A stretch of 45,409 nucleotides of DNA from Bacteroidales bacterium (GTDB taxonomy: Bacteria > Bacteroidota > Bacteroidia > Bacteroidales > UBA10428): contig JAFGQZ010000025.1 of assembly GCA_016935435.1 (NCBI GenBank), positions 1 to 45,409 of the forward strand. The letters run 5' to 3'. Shown one piece after another: positions 18,301 through 25,427 of the stretch. A model generated the notes under the pieces. The model saw nothing but the letters and a program-made list of their open reading frames with translations, was not told the origin of the DNA and did no database searches. Position 1 is the stretch's first letter. Each line of letters begins with the position of its first letter. The position numbers and the translations under genes were made by a program.

Positions 18301-20991
18301 CCCTGTTCCGGTTTCTATTACAAAGCTTTCGGCAGTTATGTCAATTTTGTTAATTACCGGGGCATTGCCAACCCTTATTTTAATGGTTTTTGAAACATGC
18401 CCGGTAGTAACAGTGAGGTCGTACAGACCGTTTGTGTTGGCTGTAAAAACGCCGCTGCCGTTAATAGTGCCACCACCCGAAACCGACCAGGTGTATTTTG
18501 TATTTATAGTTGCCCCATACTGGTCGTAAGCCTGTGCCTGAAAAGTCAGGCTTTCACCAACAGGTACCGTAATTGTATTGGCAATAATTTCAACAGACGC
18601 TGCAACCGGAACATTCTGATAAGCAGTGAGCTTTCCTGGAGGCGCTTTGAAGGATTCAAACAGGGTGCCTGCATAATCGTAAACGTTAAAAGTTTTTTCG
18701 GTTTTTTCGGCATTAAAAACCACATAGGTGTATTTCTTTGTCGATTCGTTAAAGTATATCGAACTTAAGGGATAATCGATATACCTGTCCCAGACAACCC
18801 GGCCATAAGAGCGCGGCGAATGTATATTATAATGTCGCAGTGCATCGCTGCCAACTTCCATGCCGCGACTGCGAAGTTCCTGAAGTTTGGCAACGGCAGC
18901 ATCAGCATCGGCAGTTGATAAAACATCTAAAGCGGCCATGCCAGCCCAACCATTAAAATACTCGGTTTCGTTGGCCCATCCGTTAGTGTTGTTTACCCAG
19001 TTTTGCAAAACAAAGTCGTAATCGAACTGCGAAAATTCGGGATCTTCAGAGAAATATTTTAAAACAGGGCTCCAGGGTATCCACTGTATTGCATGGTTAA
19101 AGCCCATATTTCCGCTAAACCAGTTCCAATAACCTATGCCACCACTTTCGAGGTTGGTGTTGTAGGGGTGTTTGTACGATGCGGGAATGTTATTTCGTGC
19201 CGGAAAATTGTCGCCGGGGTTCTTTTTATAACGGTCGAACCAATATTCGGCAGTTCCCTGTGCTTCCGAAACATACCCAAAAATTGCAGCATTGCGCATT
19301 TCAGCATCGTTGGTGGCCATAGCGAGCATAAACAGTCCGCCCCAACTTTGCATTGCTTCCGACGACGACTCCTGTCCGTTGCCCCCTTCGGGCAAGCCCC
19401 CGGCATACGAATGTCCGGCCCATATATCGAATGTGCGGAAATAGGGTAGCATTGTGTCGTTTCGTTTCCAATTGGCATAATCAGAAGCTACCAGTTTGGC
19501 CATTGGGGCATAATCCCTTACAAACTCCTTGTTAAGCAGTCCCAGCATGCCACTGGCGAGCGAGAAATACCCGTAATGGAAATGGTGGTCGGTAAATTCA
19601 TCGGAAAAATACGATGAGTTAAAGCCCACCATGGAGCCCCAGTTTGGATAATAGGTAAAGCAATATTGTGTTTCGCCCGGCTTAAACGTGTACCAATCGG
19701 CAAGGGCTGTTAACAGGTTATTTTGTATTTGCTCCGACTCTTTTTCCATGCCCATGGTTTTGGCAATGTGGGCATATTGGGCTTTCATTACAAGGTCTTT
19801 TGCGCCCCAATAGGTATCGGCGCCATATACGGTGTTGTCCTTGAAATTGTCGATACCCTGTTTTACAAGCGCCGAATCGAAAGGATTGGCAACACCGTAA
19901 TCGTTTGGTTTTGGGAAAACCGGCAGTAAGCCGGTAAACTTGTAGTCGATTTTAAAGTTGTTTCCAAGGGCACAGTGCATGGTTCCCCTGGGAGTGGCAT
20001 AATCAAGCGATGCATCGAAAGCAAATCCCAAATTGGTTGTTCGGTAATGGTGGGGTATAAACCCCTGTATTACATCGGTGAAGCTTTCGCCTTTCAGGTT
20101 TTCTGTTGTAAGGTTCCAGGTTGTGTAAAGCATGCCGTCTTCTTCGATGTAATTGTAGCCAACCCGGCTGTCGCGCGGAACAACATAAGCGTAATTATAA
20201 TAACCAGCCAGTTTTGAGGCGGTTGGCAATGCGCCAACAACTATATAGCCGATTGTGTCAGGCAGGGTTGCGGTAATTTTATTCCCCTCGCGGGAAAAAA
20301 ATGTGCCGGCCGGTGCGTAAACCCCGTAATTGTCGCCGTTTATTTCAATACCCAAATGGTCGGTTGTTGCCGGAAGGCTAAGGGTTGCACCTGTGCCATC
20401 AAATACACGGCTAATATTTCCCTCCAGTATGGGGTTAATGTTGCTGGTTTCAATCCAGATAAAAGGCAAACCGTGCCCAATGGTAACCAACATTTGTTTG
20501 TTGTCGTCGGGTAAAACAAAGTCGATTGTCCAGTCGCCCCAATTGCGGGCAAGGGCTGCAGTTGCCGTAAAACCTTCACCTTTTATGGCAAGTTCCGACA
20601 GCGACTCCATGTGGTTGCCATCTGGATTCCAATGTTTTGGGTATTTTATCTTCATTCCATAGGCCTCTGCATCGAATGTCATGGGGTATGCCCAAAGTTC
20701 GCCCGAAAATTGAGTGCCAAAAATACTGGTAAGCCAGTCGTTTGTGGGTATAGGCCTGGTATTAGTGTCCACAACATAAATTAGGCGGTTGTAAACCATA
20801 CTGTACGATTTGTCGCCTTCGCCACGCGCATCGGGCCATGGGAAAAGCTCGTAGCGCCCGGCTTTATATGCAGGAGGCGTTAGTGAATAACTGCCTTTTC
20901 CCAGAGGGACTATTTCCTGGGAATAATTTACCTGTGTCAAACACGGCAACATAAATAAACAAATAAAACTTTTTTTTAGAGAGAACTTCAT
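15385..20991 (-). CDS. T9SS-secreted multidomain GH81 endo-beta-1,3-glucanase
   Basis: An 1868-residue protein with a signal peptide (about residues 1-24) and a GH81 catalytic domain (about 30-790). DHHFHYGY at 468-475 and NGQESSSE with E541 and E545 are the places where GH81 enzymes carry their catalytic Asp and Glu. After it come, approximately: Ig-like (795-875), Ig-like (875-960), F5/8 type C (962-1097), Ig-like (1100-1190), Ig-like (1192-1283), F5/8 type C (1285-1412), Ig-like (1415-1500), three bacterial Ig domains of another type (1505-1780), and a type A T9SS sorting domain (about 1795-1868, starting with YPNPASD). Characterised GH81 enzymes cut laminarin and other beta-1,3-glucans; the F5/8C domains probably bind glycan. 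It is monocistronic, with its own terminator and an unusual repeat-bearing upstream region. Confidence 0.93.
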   Translation of the reverse strand: MKFSLKKSFICLFMLPCLTQVNYSQEIVPLGKGSYSLTPPAYKAGRYELFPWPDARGEGDKSYSMVYNRLIYVVDTNTRPIPTNDWLTSIFGTQFSGELWAYPMTFDAEAYGMKIKYPKHWNPDGNHMESLSELAIKGEGFTATAALARNWGDWTIDFVLPDDNKQMLVTIGHGLPFIWIETSNINPILEGNISRVFDGTGATLSLPATTDHLGIEINGDNYGVYAPAGTFFSREGNKITATLPDTIGYIVVGALPTASKLAGYYNYAYVVPRDSRVGYNYIEEDGMLYTTWNLTTENLKGESFTDVIQGFIPHHYRTTNLGFAFDASLDYATPRGTMHCALGNNFKIDYKFTGLLPVFPKPNDYGVANPFDSALVKQGIDNFKDNTVYGADTYWGAKDLVMKAQYAHIAKTMGMEKESEQIQNNLLTALADWYTFKPGETQYCFTYYPNWGSMVGFNSSYFSDEFTDHHFHYGYFSLASGMLGLLNKEFVRDYAPMAKLVASDYANWKRNDTMLPYFRTFDIWAGHSYAGGLPEGGNGQESSSEAMQSWGGLFMLAMATNDAEMRNAAIFGYVSEAQGTAEYWFDRYKKNPGDNFPARNNIPASYKHPYNTNLESGGIGYWNWFSGNMGFNHAIQWIPWSPVLKYFSEDPEFSQFDYDFVLQNWVNNTNGWANETEYFNGWAGMAALDVLSTADADAAVAKLQELRSRGMEVGSDALRHYNIHSPRSYGRVVWDRYIDYPLSSIYFNESTKKYTYVVFNAEKTEKTFNVYDYAGTLFESFKAPPGKLTAYQNVPVAASVEIIANTITVPVGESLTFQAQAYDQYGATINTKYTWSVSGGGTINGSGVFTANTNGLYDLTVTTGHVSKTIKIRVGNAPVINKIDITAESFVIETGTGMQFTARAVDQYGDTYNTTIQWTVDGGGIIDANTGYFSAGNEPGNFSLTASAGTLEAVEDITLRIPLPNVAIGKTAYASSVENAGLAAGGAIDGIASFDNRWSSADADNQYWALDLGGQYNIGYITIDWQTAYAKEYEVYLSSEPVNTSNFSGHNWGQPVYSTANGTEGTLTINISETARYFYIKCIKRGTQWGFSIEEFEAYGLPVSGASPELVSIVVSPSFAEVSDLDSIQLFAKGYDQFGEEISIAPNWGMLDPTKGTINSNGWYKPAEWVKGQISVKAVANNIIGFGNVVVQPSYSKVAAVVIQPESSAGSRINVAQEMAYKFGAKVKNQFFWDIEGSINWSVNGGGTISENGFFTANNLGDYEIYASCQAYSDTAFITVTSLSGVNIALNKPTVASSTEGNNTSSAANDGSGSSRWASAWVADAYWQVDLQAVYSLSSVEIVWEAAYADQFHIEVSVDGANWTTAFTELNGTGSTTTINMSGHNAKYIKIVCTDRHLDAYGYSFYEFRAFATRMDNTPELSFVNITPGRAWIGNNSDYQLTAAGYDQFGNTFDCDIEWSLSGPGSISTEGLFSPGKAGNVYVTAKSGNISTTAQLTVLSELSGETNQNPVCYIEQPASGRLAINQPVEIGAFAHDFDGNITHVSFFADSTEIGTDNTYPYNISWSPDEEKEYHIYAIAYDGLGFTPSAPVIVRGIHSVSSPILVLSSPLTGKYFTNQTLQITGSALFFTNPIDSVVFFINNKRHRSLVEYPYTSEWTPVAENTFEISARAYDNLGNVFLSETAIVTVGENKIPVATITSAIADTVLKNTNISVTAGANDSDGTIVKVELYINGTKTTEDYVAPFQFSWKPTVTGAYNIQVVAYDNNGATGLSEISRTIVIEKSSDLNSTDLEHGRIYPNPASDVLIMDIDESYERFEIIDMKGSYIKTGSVFHNGTFEISLMDLSSGTYYFRLVSDKKTKTFQIIKN

Positions 20992-21107
20992 CGGTATCGG
21001 TTTTTAATATATTAGTTATTTTTCTTGTTGATAATGATAATAATATGCTGTGGCCTGGGTTTTAAAGTGCGCGGCAAGGTAGCCAATCGGGCATGTGTAT
21101 TGGTTGC

Positions 21108-21115
21108 GAAAGATA
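21108..21115 (-). promoter_or_regulatory. possible -7 element of the GH81 gene
   Basis: Minus-strand TATCTTTC matches seven of eight consensus bases. It lies right at the edge of the three ATATAACAA repeats, which would then cover the -33 region. The leader to the GH81 ATG would be about 105-110 bases. No TTTG at the normal spacing is visible. Confidence 0.35.
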
Positions 21116-21154
21116 TAACAAGAATAAAACATGGATATAACAAACATATAACAA
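21113..21154. repeat. three phased ATATAACAA repeats upstream of GH81
   Basis: The exact 9-mer ATATAACAA occurs at 21113-21121, 21135-21143 and 21146-21154, all in the same orientation. Start-to-start distances are 22 and 11 bases, close to two turns and one turn of the helix. They lie in the 297-base divergent gap between the GH81 gene and the gene at 21289. The arrangement looks like binding sites for one regulator on one face of the DNA. Confidence 0.6.
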
Positions 21155-21288
21155 GTATTTTTAAAAAACAGGGGTACAGGCGTTTGTGGTTTTGGTTGTA
21201 GTTGTTTTATAGTTGTATTATTAAGCGCCCTAACATATATGCCTTTCATTTTTTGAGTATTTTCGTTCATTAAAACAACACCGGATTT

Positions 21289-21816
21289 ATGGAGCCTGAA
21301 GCCGCTAAAAACCTGTTATTTTTTGAAAGCGTGAACAAACAGTTGTTTCGGGTTTTAATGCCCGATAGAAATGTTGGTTGCAAAAACAGGTTTACAGAAG
21401 AGTTTGTTACGCCCGATGAGCTGGTACAGGCAATGTCGGGCAGAAATAGTGCGTGCATAACGCATACCGGAAATTTAACGGCAACATCTATAATTGCCTC
21501 TAAAGAAATAAAGCCTGCCATTGAAGCCTTGTTCCCGGAAAGTAGGGGTTCGTTTTTCTATGCCGATGAATTAATTGACGAGAAGGGCCGGGTAATTTGT
21601 GAACTAACAGAGCCCGAGATGAACCGGGTGTTGAAACAGGTGTATGCAGCCAAAACCCGAAGAGTACTGGTTTTTTTATTAAACGGGGCGCAAAATGCCG
21701 TTCATGAGAATATGTTTTTCAATGTGTTAAAAGTTGCCGGTTTTCAAACTTTTGTTACCGCCGATTGTTTTCCGGTGCCGGCAGGTAAATGGCGTGCGCC
21801 TAAAAATGCGGAATGA
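21289..21816 (+). CDS. orphan protein resembling part of a hydantoinase/oxoprolinase N-terminal domain
   Basis: A 175-residue soluble protein ending in TGA. I do not recognise a full-length family. Residues about 57-150 resemble part of the HyuA-type hydantoinase/oxoprolinase N-terminal domain: THTGNLTATSII recalls that family's HGTTVATNALL, ADELIDEKGRVICELTEPE recalls its ERID-x-GEV-x-PLDE, and VLVFLLNGAQNAVHE recalls its VCLLFSY-NPAHE. The expected ATP-binding N-terminus (G-x-D-x-GGT-x-TD) and the large catalytic remainder are absent. It may be a decayed remnant, a repurposed half domain, or an unrelated family with chance resemblance. It is divergent from GH81 and convergent, with only three bases between, on the disrupted serine-hydrolase gene. 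Confidence 0.55.
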   Translation: MEPEAAKNLLFFESVNKQLFRVLMPDRNVGCKNRFTEEFVTPDELVQAMSGRNSACITHTGNLTATSIIASKEIKPAIEALFPESRGSFFYADELIDEKGRVICELTEPEMNRVLKQVYAAKTRRVLVFLLNGAQNAVHENMFFNVLKVAGFQTFVTADCFPVPAGKWRAPKNAE

Positions 21817-21819
21817 AAA

Positions 21820-22839
21820 TCAATAAATTGATATTATTTTTTTAATTATCATTTCCAAGGTGCTATACCATTGTTTATTTGCTGTATTAGTGTCAATATT
21901 TAACCACTTATTAGTAGCAACTACTATTAATTTTATTTCAGGAACGATTACCAGGAATTGTCCCCCATATCCATTTGCAAAATAATATTCATAACCATGT
22001 GTTTCACCTATCCACCAAAAGTATCCATAATAAGGGCCAAAAGGCTGGGCATTATCTGTGGATATTTGTTTTCTTGTTGATTTTTCAACCCAATCTTCAG
22101 ATACGATTCGCTTTCCCTGATAAACCCCTTTGTTTAAATATAACTGGCCTATTTTCAGCATGTCATAAGCAGTTAATTGCAATCCGGCACCGCCATTATT
22201 CAGACCTTGTTTGTCAACCTGCCAGTAATGCTTGTCAATGTTGATGTCTAACTCCTTAAAAAGGTGTTCTTTTGCGAAATCCTTAACAGAGTTTCCGGTA
22301 GCTTGTGTTAAGATACCCGATAATAAATGGGCTGTTCCGGAATTGTAATTAAACTTTTCTCCTGGTAGGCTATTCATTGGCTTAGTTAATGTATATTCAA
22401 TTTGGTTGTTGGAATAAAACCAATTTAAATATTCATTGGGATACATTAGCTCATTGCCGGAAATACCCGATGACATTGTAAGAATATTTGAAATTTTTAT
22501 ACCTGATTTTGCTATATCAATTTCACTGCAATAGTGATACAAGAATTTCCCTAATGTATCGTTTTCGGAAGATATTATGCCATTATCCACAGCAATGCCC
22601 AATAAAGTAGCCATTATACTTTTTGTTACTGAACGAACATCATGTAAGGTGCTTGAACCGTAATTGTTAAAAAAGGCTTCTTTAACTATTTGATTATCTT
22701 TAAAAACAATAAGGCAATTCAGGTTTTTGTTTGCCGAAGCCTCTTCAAAAATTTCGTCAAGCGAGTATTTGTTTCAATGATTCTCTGTATCGCAAGAACA
22801 ATAAACTAATAAAAAGGCAAAAACCAATTTTATTTTCAT
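21820..22839 (-). pseudogene. serine hydrolase (beta-lactamase superfamily) interrupted by in-frame TGA
   Basis: The longest intact frame starts at 22614 and gives 264 residues, but the coding sequence clearly continues upstream in the same frame to an ATG at 22839. That upstream part encodes a lipoprotein-like signal (MKIKLVFAFLLVYCSC), then TGA as codon 22 (22774-22776), then a normal N-terminal domain ending DVRSVTKSIM. The catalytic S70-x-x-K73 motif is therefore outside the intact ORF. Downstream the class C-like features remain: FNYNSGTAHLLSGIL (second motif) and NGYGGQ near the C-terminus. No ATG, GTG or TTG lies in frame between the TGA and the SxxK motif. It is either a recent nonsense pseudogene or a sequencing error. 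A -7/-33-like pair (TTTG, 19 nt, TATTTGTC) lies before 22839. Confidence 0.8.
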
Positions 22840-22915
22840 AAGTAAATATTAGTTCATACATGACAAATAAATAAATCATAACACGTATCAAAGAAATAGT
22901 TTGTTTCAATAATGC

Positions 22916-22923
22916 TAAATTTG
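22916..22923 (+). promoter_or_regulatory. -7 element before tag
   Basis: TAAATTTG matches TAnnTTTG exactly, 63 bases before the tag ATG. TTTG at 22900-22903 is only 12 nt upstream, too close to be the standard -33. Confidence 0.4.
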
Positions 22924-22986
22924 TAAAAGTGCCGCGTTAAGAATGGCATACTAATGCTTTTCTGTGGTTAAAAAATTTTACTATCT

Positions 22987-23559
22987 ATGAACCGATGCGA
23001 ATGGGCTGGTACTAACCCTTTGTACGTCGAATACCACGACAAGGAATGGGGCAAGCCGGTGTACGACGATCAAACTATTTTTGAGTTTCTTGTGCTGGAA
23101 ACCTTTCAGGCCGGACTAAGCTGGCTAACCATTCTAAAAAAGCGCGAAAATTTCAGGCTGGCATTCGATAATTTCGACTACCGAAAAATTGCAGCCTATG
23201 ATAACGAGAAACTTTTGGCTTTGATGGGCAATGCCGGCATAGTGCGCAACCGTCTTAAGATAGAGGCTGCTGTAACAAATGCCGGGGCATTTATGAAAAT
23301 TCAGGAAGAGTTTGGGACTTTCAGTAAATATATTTGGGGCTTTATTGGAGGAAAACCTATAGTGAATTATTATGCCTCAATTAAAGAAATCCCTGCAAGA
23401 ACTGAACTGTCGGATAAAATAAGCATCGACCTGAAAAAACGGGGCTTTAAGTTCACCGGATCAACCGTTGTATATGCACACATGCAGGCTACCGGTATGG
23501 TAAACGATCACATGGTGCATTGTTTCAGGCATAAGGAGTTAGGGGGCATTATACAGTAA
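22987..23559 (+). CDS. tag: DNA-3-methyladenine glycosylase I
   Basis: Removes 3-methyladenine from alkylated DNA, starting base excision repair. The 190-residue protein shows RCEWAGTNPLYVEYHDKEWGKPV, the catalytic region FQAGLSWLTILKKRENFR, and a C-terminal GSTVVYAHMQATGMVNDHMVHCFRH. The N-terminal Cys and C-terminal His/Cys residues are the structural zinc ligands of the Tag family. Length is normal. Its last 11 bases overlap the end of the convergent glycosyltransferase gene. Confidence 0.95.
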   Translation: MNRCEWAGTNPLYVEYHDKEWGKPVYDDQTIFEFLVLETFQAGLSWLTILKKRENFRLAFDNFDYRKIAAYDNEKLLALMGNAGIVRNRLKIEAAVTNAGAFMKIQEEFGTFSKYIWGFIGGKPIVNYYASIKEIPARTELSDKISIDLKKRGFKFTGSTVVYAHMQATGMVNDHMVHCFRHKELGGIIQ

Positions 23560-24649
23560 CCATTTCTAAAAATTCCTTAACAACCCTGTCGAACGAAAAT
23601 TTTTCGCGCACTATTTCGTGGCCTTTTTTCCCAAAGTCGTTACGAAGTTTTTGGTTTTTTATCAGGGTAATTAAATAATTGGCAAATTCAACCGTATCGA
23701 AAGGCCTGGCAAGGAAACCGTTTGAGCCGTGTTTCACCAGTTCGGGGTTTGAGCTGATATCGAATGCAACAATAGGTTTTGCGGCTGCCATTGCCTCGGC
23801 CAGCACAAAACCAAAACCTTCCCATCGCGAGGTGAGCAGAAAAATATCGATATTGTGCATAAACCAAGGCACATCATCTACAAAACCCGTGAAAATAACC
23901 CTGTCGTTTAGGCCTAAGCGCTGTGCCATTGTTTTTATTTCGGTTTCCAATGGGCCGCTACCGCCAAGAATCATTTTAAAGTTTATGCCTTCCGATTTCA
24001 GCCTTGAAGCAATTTCCAGCAAATAATTGTGTCCCTTTTGGTAAACCATGCGCCCGACATTGCCAATTACGGTTTCGCCAGGCAAAGGACTGTAAAAGTT
24101 TTGTGTGCCGGCCTTTACTGTTTCTGAAAAGTTGAGACCGTTGTAAATAACCTTAATTTTTTCTTTCGGGAACAAGCCGGGGTTTCTTTCCAGTATGGTA
24201 TTTTTTGTTGCTTCGGAATTGGCAATAACATCGGTAAGTATGTACTTAAACAAAAACCGGTTTAAAAACGAGTTTTTAATTGGCACGGCGCTCCCCCTGC
24301 GGTAAACTATACGGCTTACGCCAGCCCATTTTGCAGCAATACCGGCAGCTTTTATGTCGGAAGGAAGGTTCATGACCACTACCGAAATTTTTTTCCTTTC
24401 GAAGAAACGCTTTAATTGTAGCAACTTAAAAATATTAAGGAAGCTGAGGTTGCCGATAGTAAAAGTTGTTAAGGGTATATTGTGTTTTTTAAGCCTTTGG
24501 GCCAGTTCACTTTTCTTATTGGCGGCAAAATTTATGCTGAATTGTTTTTCGAACAGGCATACGGCCATATCGTAGTGCCATTTTTCACCGCCTCCCCATG
24601 CCTTGGTAGAGTTGAAGAAGCATATTACGGGCTTACTGTTTTTCGGCAT
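23549..24649 (-). CDS. glycosyltransferase family 4 (GT-B)
   Basis: A 366-residue GT-B enzyme. The N-terminal half begins FFNSTKAWGGGEKWHYDMA, a typical GT4 glycine-rich acceptor-side loop. The C-terminal half has GNVGRMVYQKGHNYLLE, the LGGSGPLE segment, and the nucleotide-sugar motif EGFGFVLAEAMAAAKPIVAFD with the two spaced Glu residues. It probably transfers a sugar from a nucleotide donor in LPS, glycolipid or capsule assembly at the cytoplasmic membrane; donor and acceptor cannot be told. It overlaps the preceding family 2 transferase by 17 bases, so the two are probably translated together. Confidence 0.88.
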   Translation of the reverse strand: MPKNSKPVICFFNSTKAWGGGEKWHYDMAVCLFEKQFSINFAANKKSELAQRLKKHNIPLTTFTIGNLSFLNIFKLLQLKRFFERKKISVVVMNLPSDIKAAGIAAKWAGVSRIVYRRGSAVPIKNSFLNRFLFKYILTDVIANSEATKNTILERNPGLFPKEKIKVIYNGLNFSETVKAGTQNFYSPLPGETVIGNVGRMVYQKGHNYLLEIASRLKSEGINFKMILGGSGPLETEIKTMAQRLGLNDRVIFTGFVDDVPWFMHNIDIFLLTSRWEGFGFVLAEAMAAAKPIVAFDISSNPELVKHGSNGFLARPFDTVEFANYLITLIKNQKLRNDFGKKGHEIVREKFSFDRVVKEFLEMVTV

Positions 24650-25397
24650 TTTTCGAAAGTTGGTATAGTTTGGTGTACTTTAAATATTTGGCAAAGGCAG
24701 AATTGCGGCATACAACATAGCCATAAAACCCATCAAGAAAACCGAGCTTAAACAAATAGTCGCGCAAGAACTTCCATTTTGGCTTAAAGAAAATTTCCAA
24801 CCGGTTTGTACGCTTTCCTTTATCGTAAGCTGCTTTCGAACTTATGTCGGTGTATTTGTTAATCTGTCCGATATGTTGTGAAACCGAATAAAACGAATAG
24901 TGCAGCATATTGCCTTTTAAAAATCCGACAGATGAGTGTCGGTTAAGCTTTACAGTTTCGTGCAGGCGGTTTCCCTGCCAGTTGCCTTTTGAAGAATCCC
25001 AAAGACGAATGCGGCAATCGGGGTACCAGCCTCCATGACGAATCCACCGGCCACAAAAATTTGTCAGGCGGTTAAACTTGTACCCGTCATGTTTCCAGTT
25101 GTTTTTTATTTCGAGAATAGAATCTTTTAGCTGCTGCGAAAGGGCTTCGTCGGCATCGAGCGACAAAATATGGGGGAAACTTGCATACGTCAGGGCCCTG
25201 TTTTTCTGGGCAACAAAATTGTCGAAGCCATGTTGGAAAACCCTGGCGCCTTTTTCTTTGGCAATGTTTATGGTGTTGTCGGCCGAGCCGGAGTCGAGCA
25301 CAACAATGTCGTCGGCAACTTCCTTTACCGAATCGATACAGCGGCCAATGTTTTGTTCTTCGTTACAGGTAATTATTACAACTGAAATACGGGGCAT
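24633..25397 (-). CDS. family 2 glycosyltransferase, WaaE/LgtF-like (LPS core type)
   Basis: A 254-residue GT-A enzyme. RISVVIITCNEEQNIGRCIDSV opens the fold, DDIVVLDSGSADNT follows, and the DxD-type motif is SLDADEA. NRLTNFCGRWIRHGGWYPDCRIRLW and LHETVKL are characteristic of the WaaE/KdtX/LgtF group, which adds glucose or a related sugar to the inner core heptose of LPS. The exact sugar is inferred from family only. It starts 30 bases after murF-alr and overlaps the next gene by 17 bases. Confidence 0.88.
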   Translation of the reverse strand: MPRISVVIITCNEEQNIGRCIDSVKEVADDIVVLDSGSADNTINIAKEKGARVFQHGFDNFVAQKNRALTYASFPHILSLDADEALSQQLKDSILEIKNNWKHDGYKFNRLTNFCGRWIRHGGWYPDCRIRLWDSSKGNWQGNRLHETVKLNRHSSVGFLKGNMLHYSFYSVSQHIGQINKYTDISSKAAYDKGKRTNRLEIFFKPKWKFLRDYLFKLGFLDGFYGYVVCRNSAFAKYLKYTKLYQLSKNAEKQ

Positions 25398-25416
25398 AGG
25401 GTTTTATTTCTAGAAA

Positions 25417-25424
25417 CAAAAGTA
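25417..25424 (-). promoter_or_regulatory. possible -7 element before the WaaE-like gene
   Basis: Minus-strand TACTTTTG is an exact TAnnTTTG match in the 30-base gap between murF-alr and the GT2 gene, overlapping nothing coding. No TTTG is at the expected distance. If active, it lets the two glycosyltransferases be expressed apart from murF-alr. Confidence 0.35.
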
Positions 25425-25427
25425 ATG

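Noticed and set aside
15385-18600. DNA-level tandem repeat from the Ig-like domains of GH81
   Set aside because: Similarity is at protein level (YDQYG and GGGTI motifs). The nucleotide sequences of the units differ too much to be a recent DNA repeat.
22774-22776. TGA in the serine-hydrolase frame as a selenocysteine or reassigned codon
   Set aside because: TGA terminates other genes in the window (PBP2 gene, gene ending at 21816). The position is in the linker just after the lipoprotein signal, not at a catalytic site, and I see no following hairpin that would argue for a selenocysteine element.
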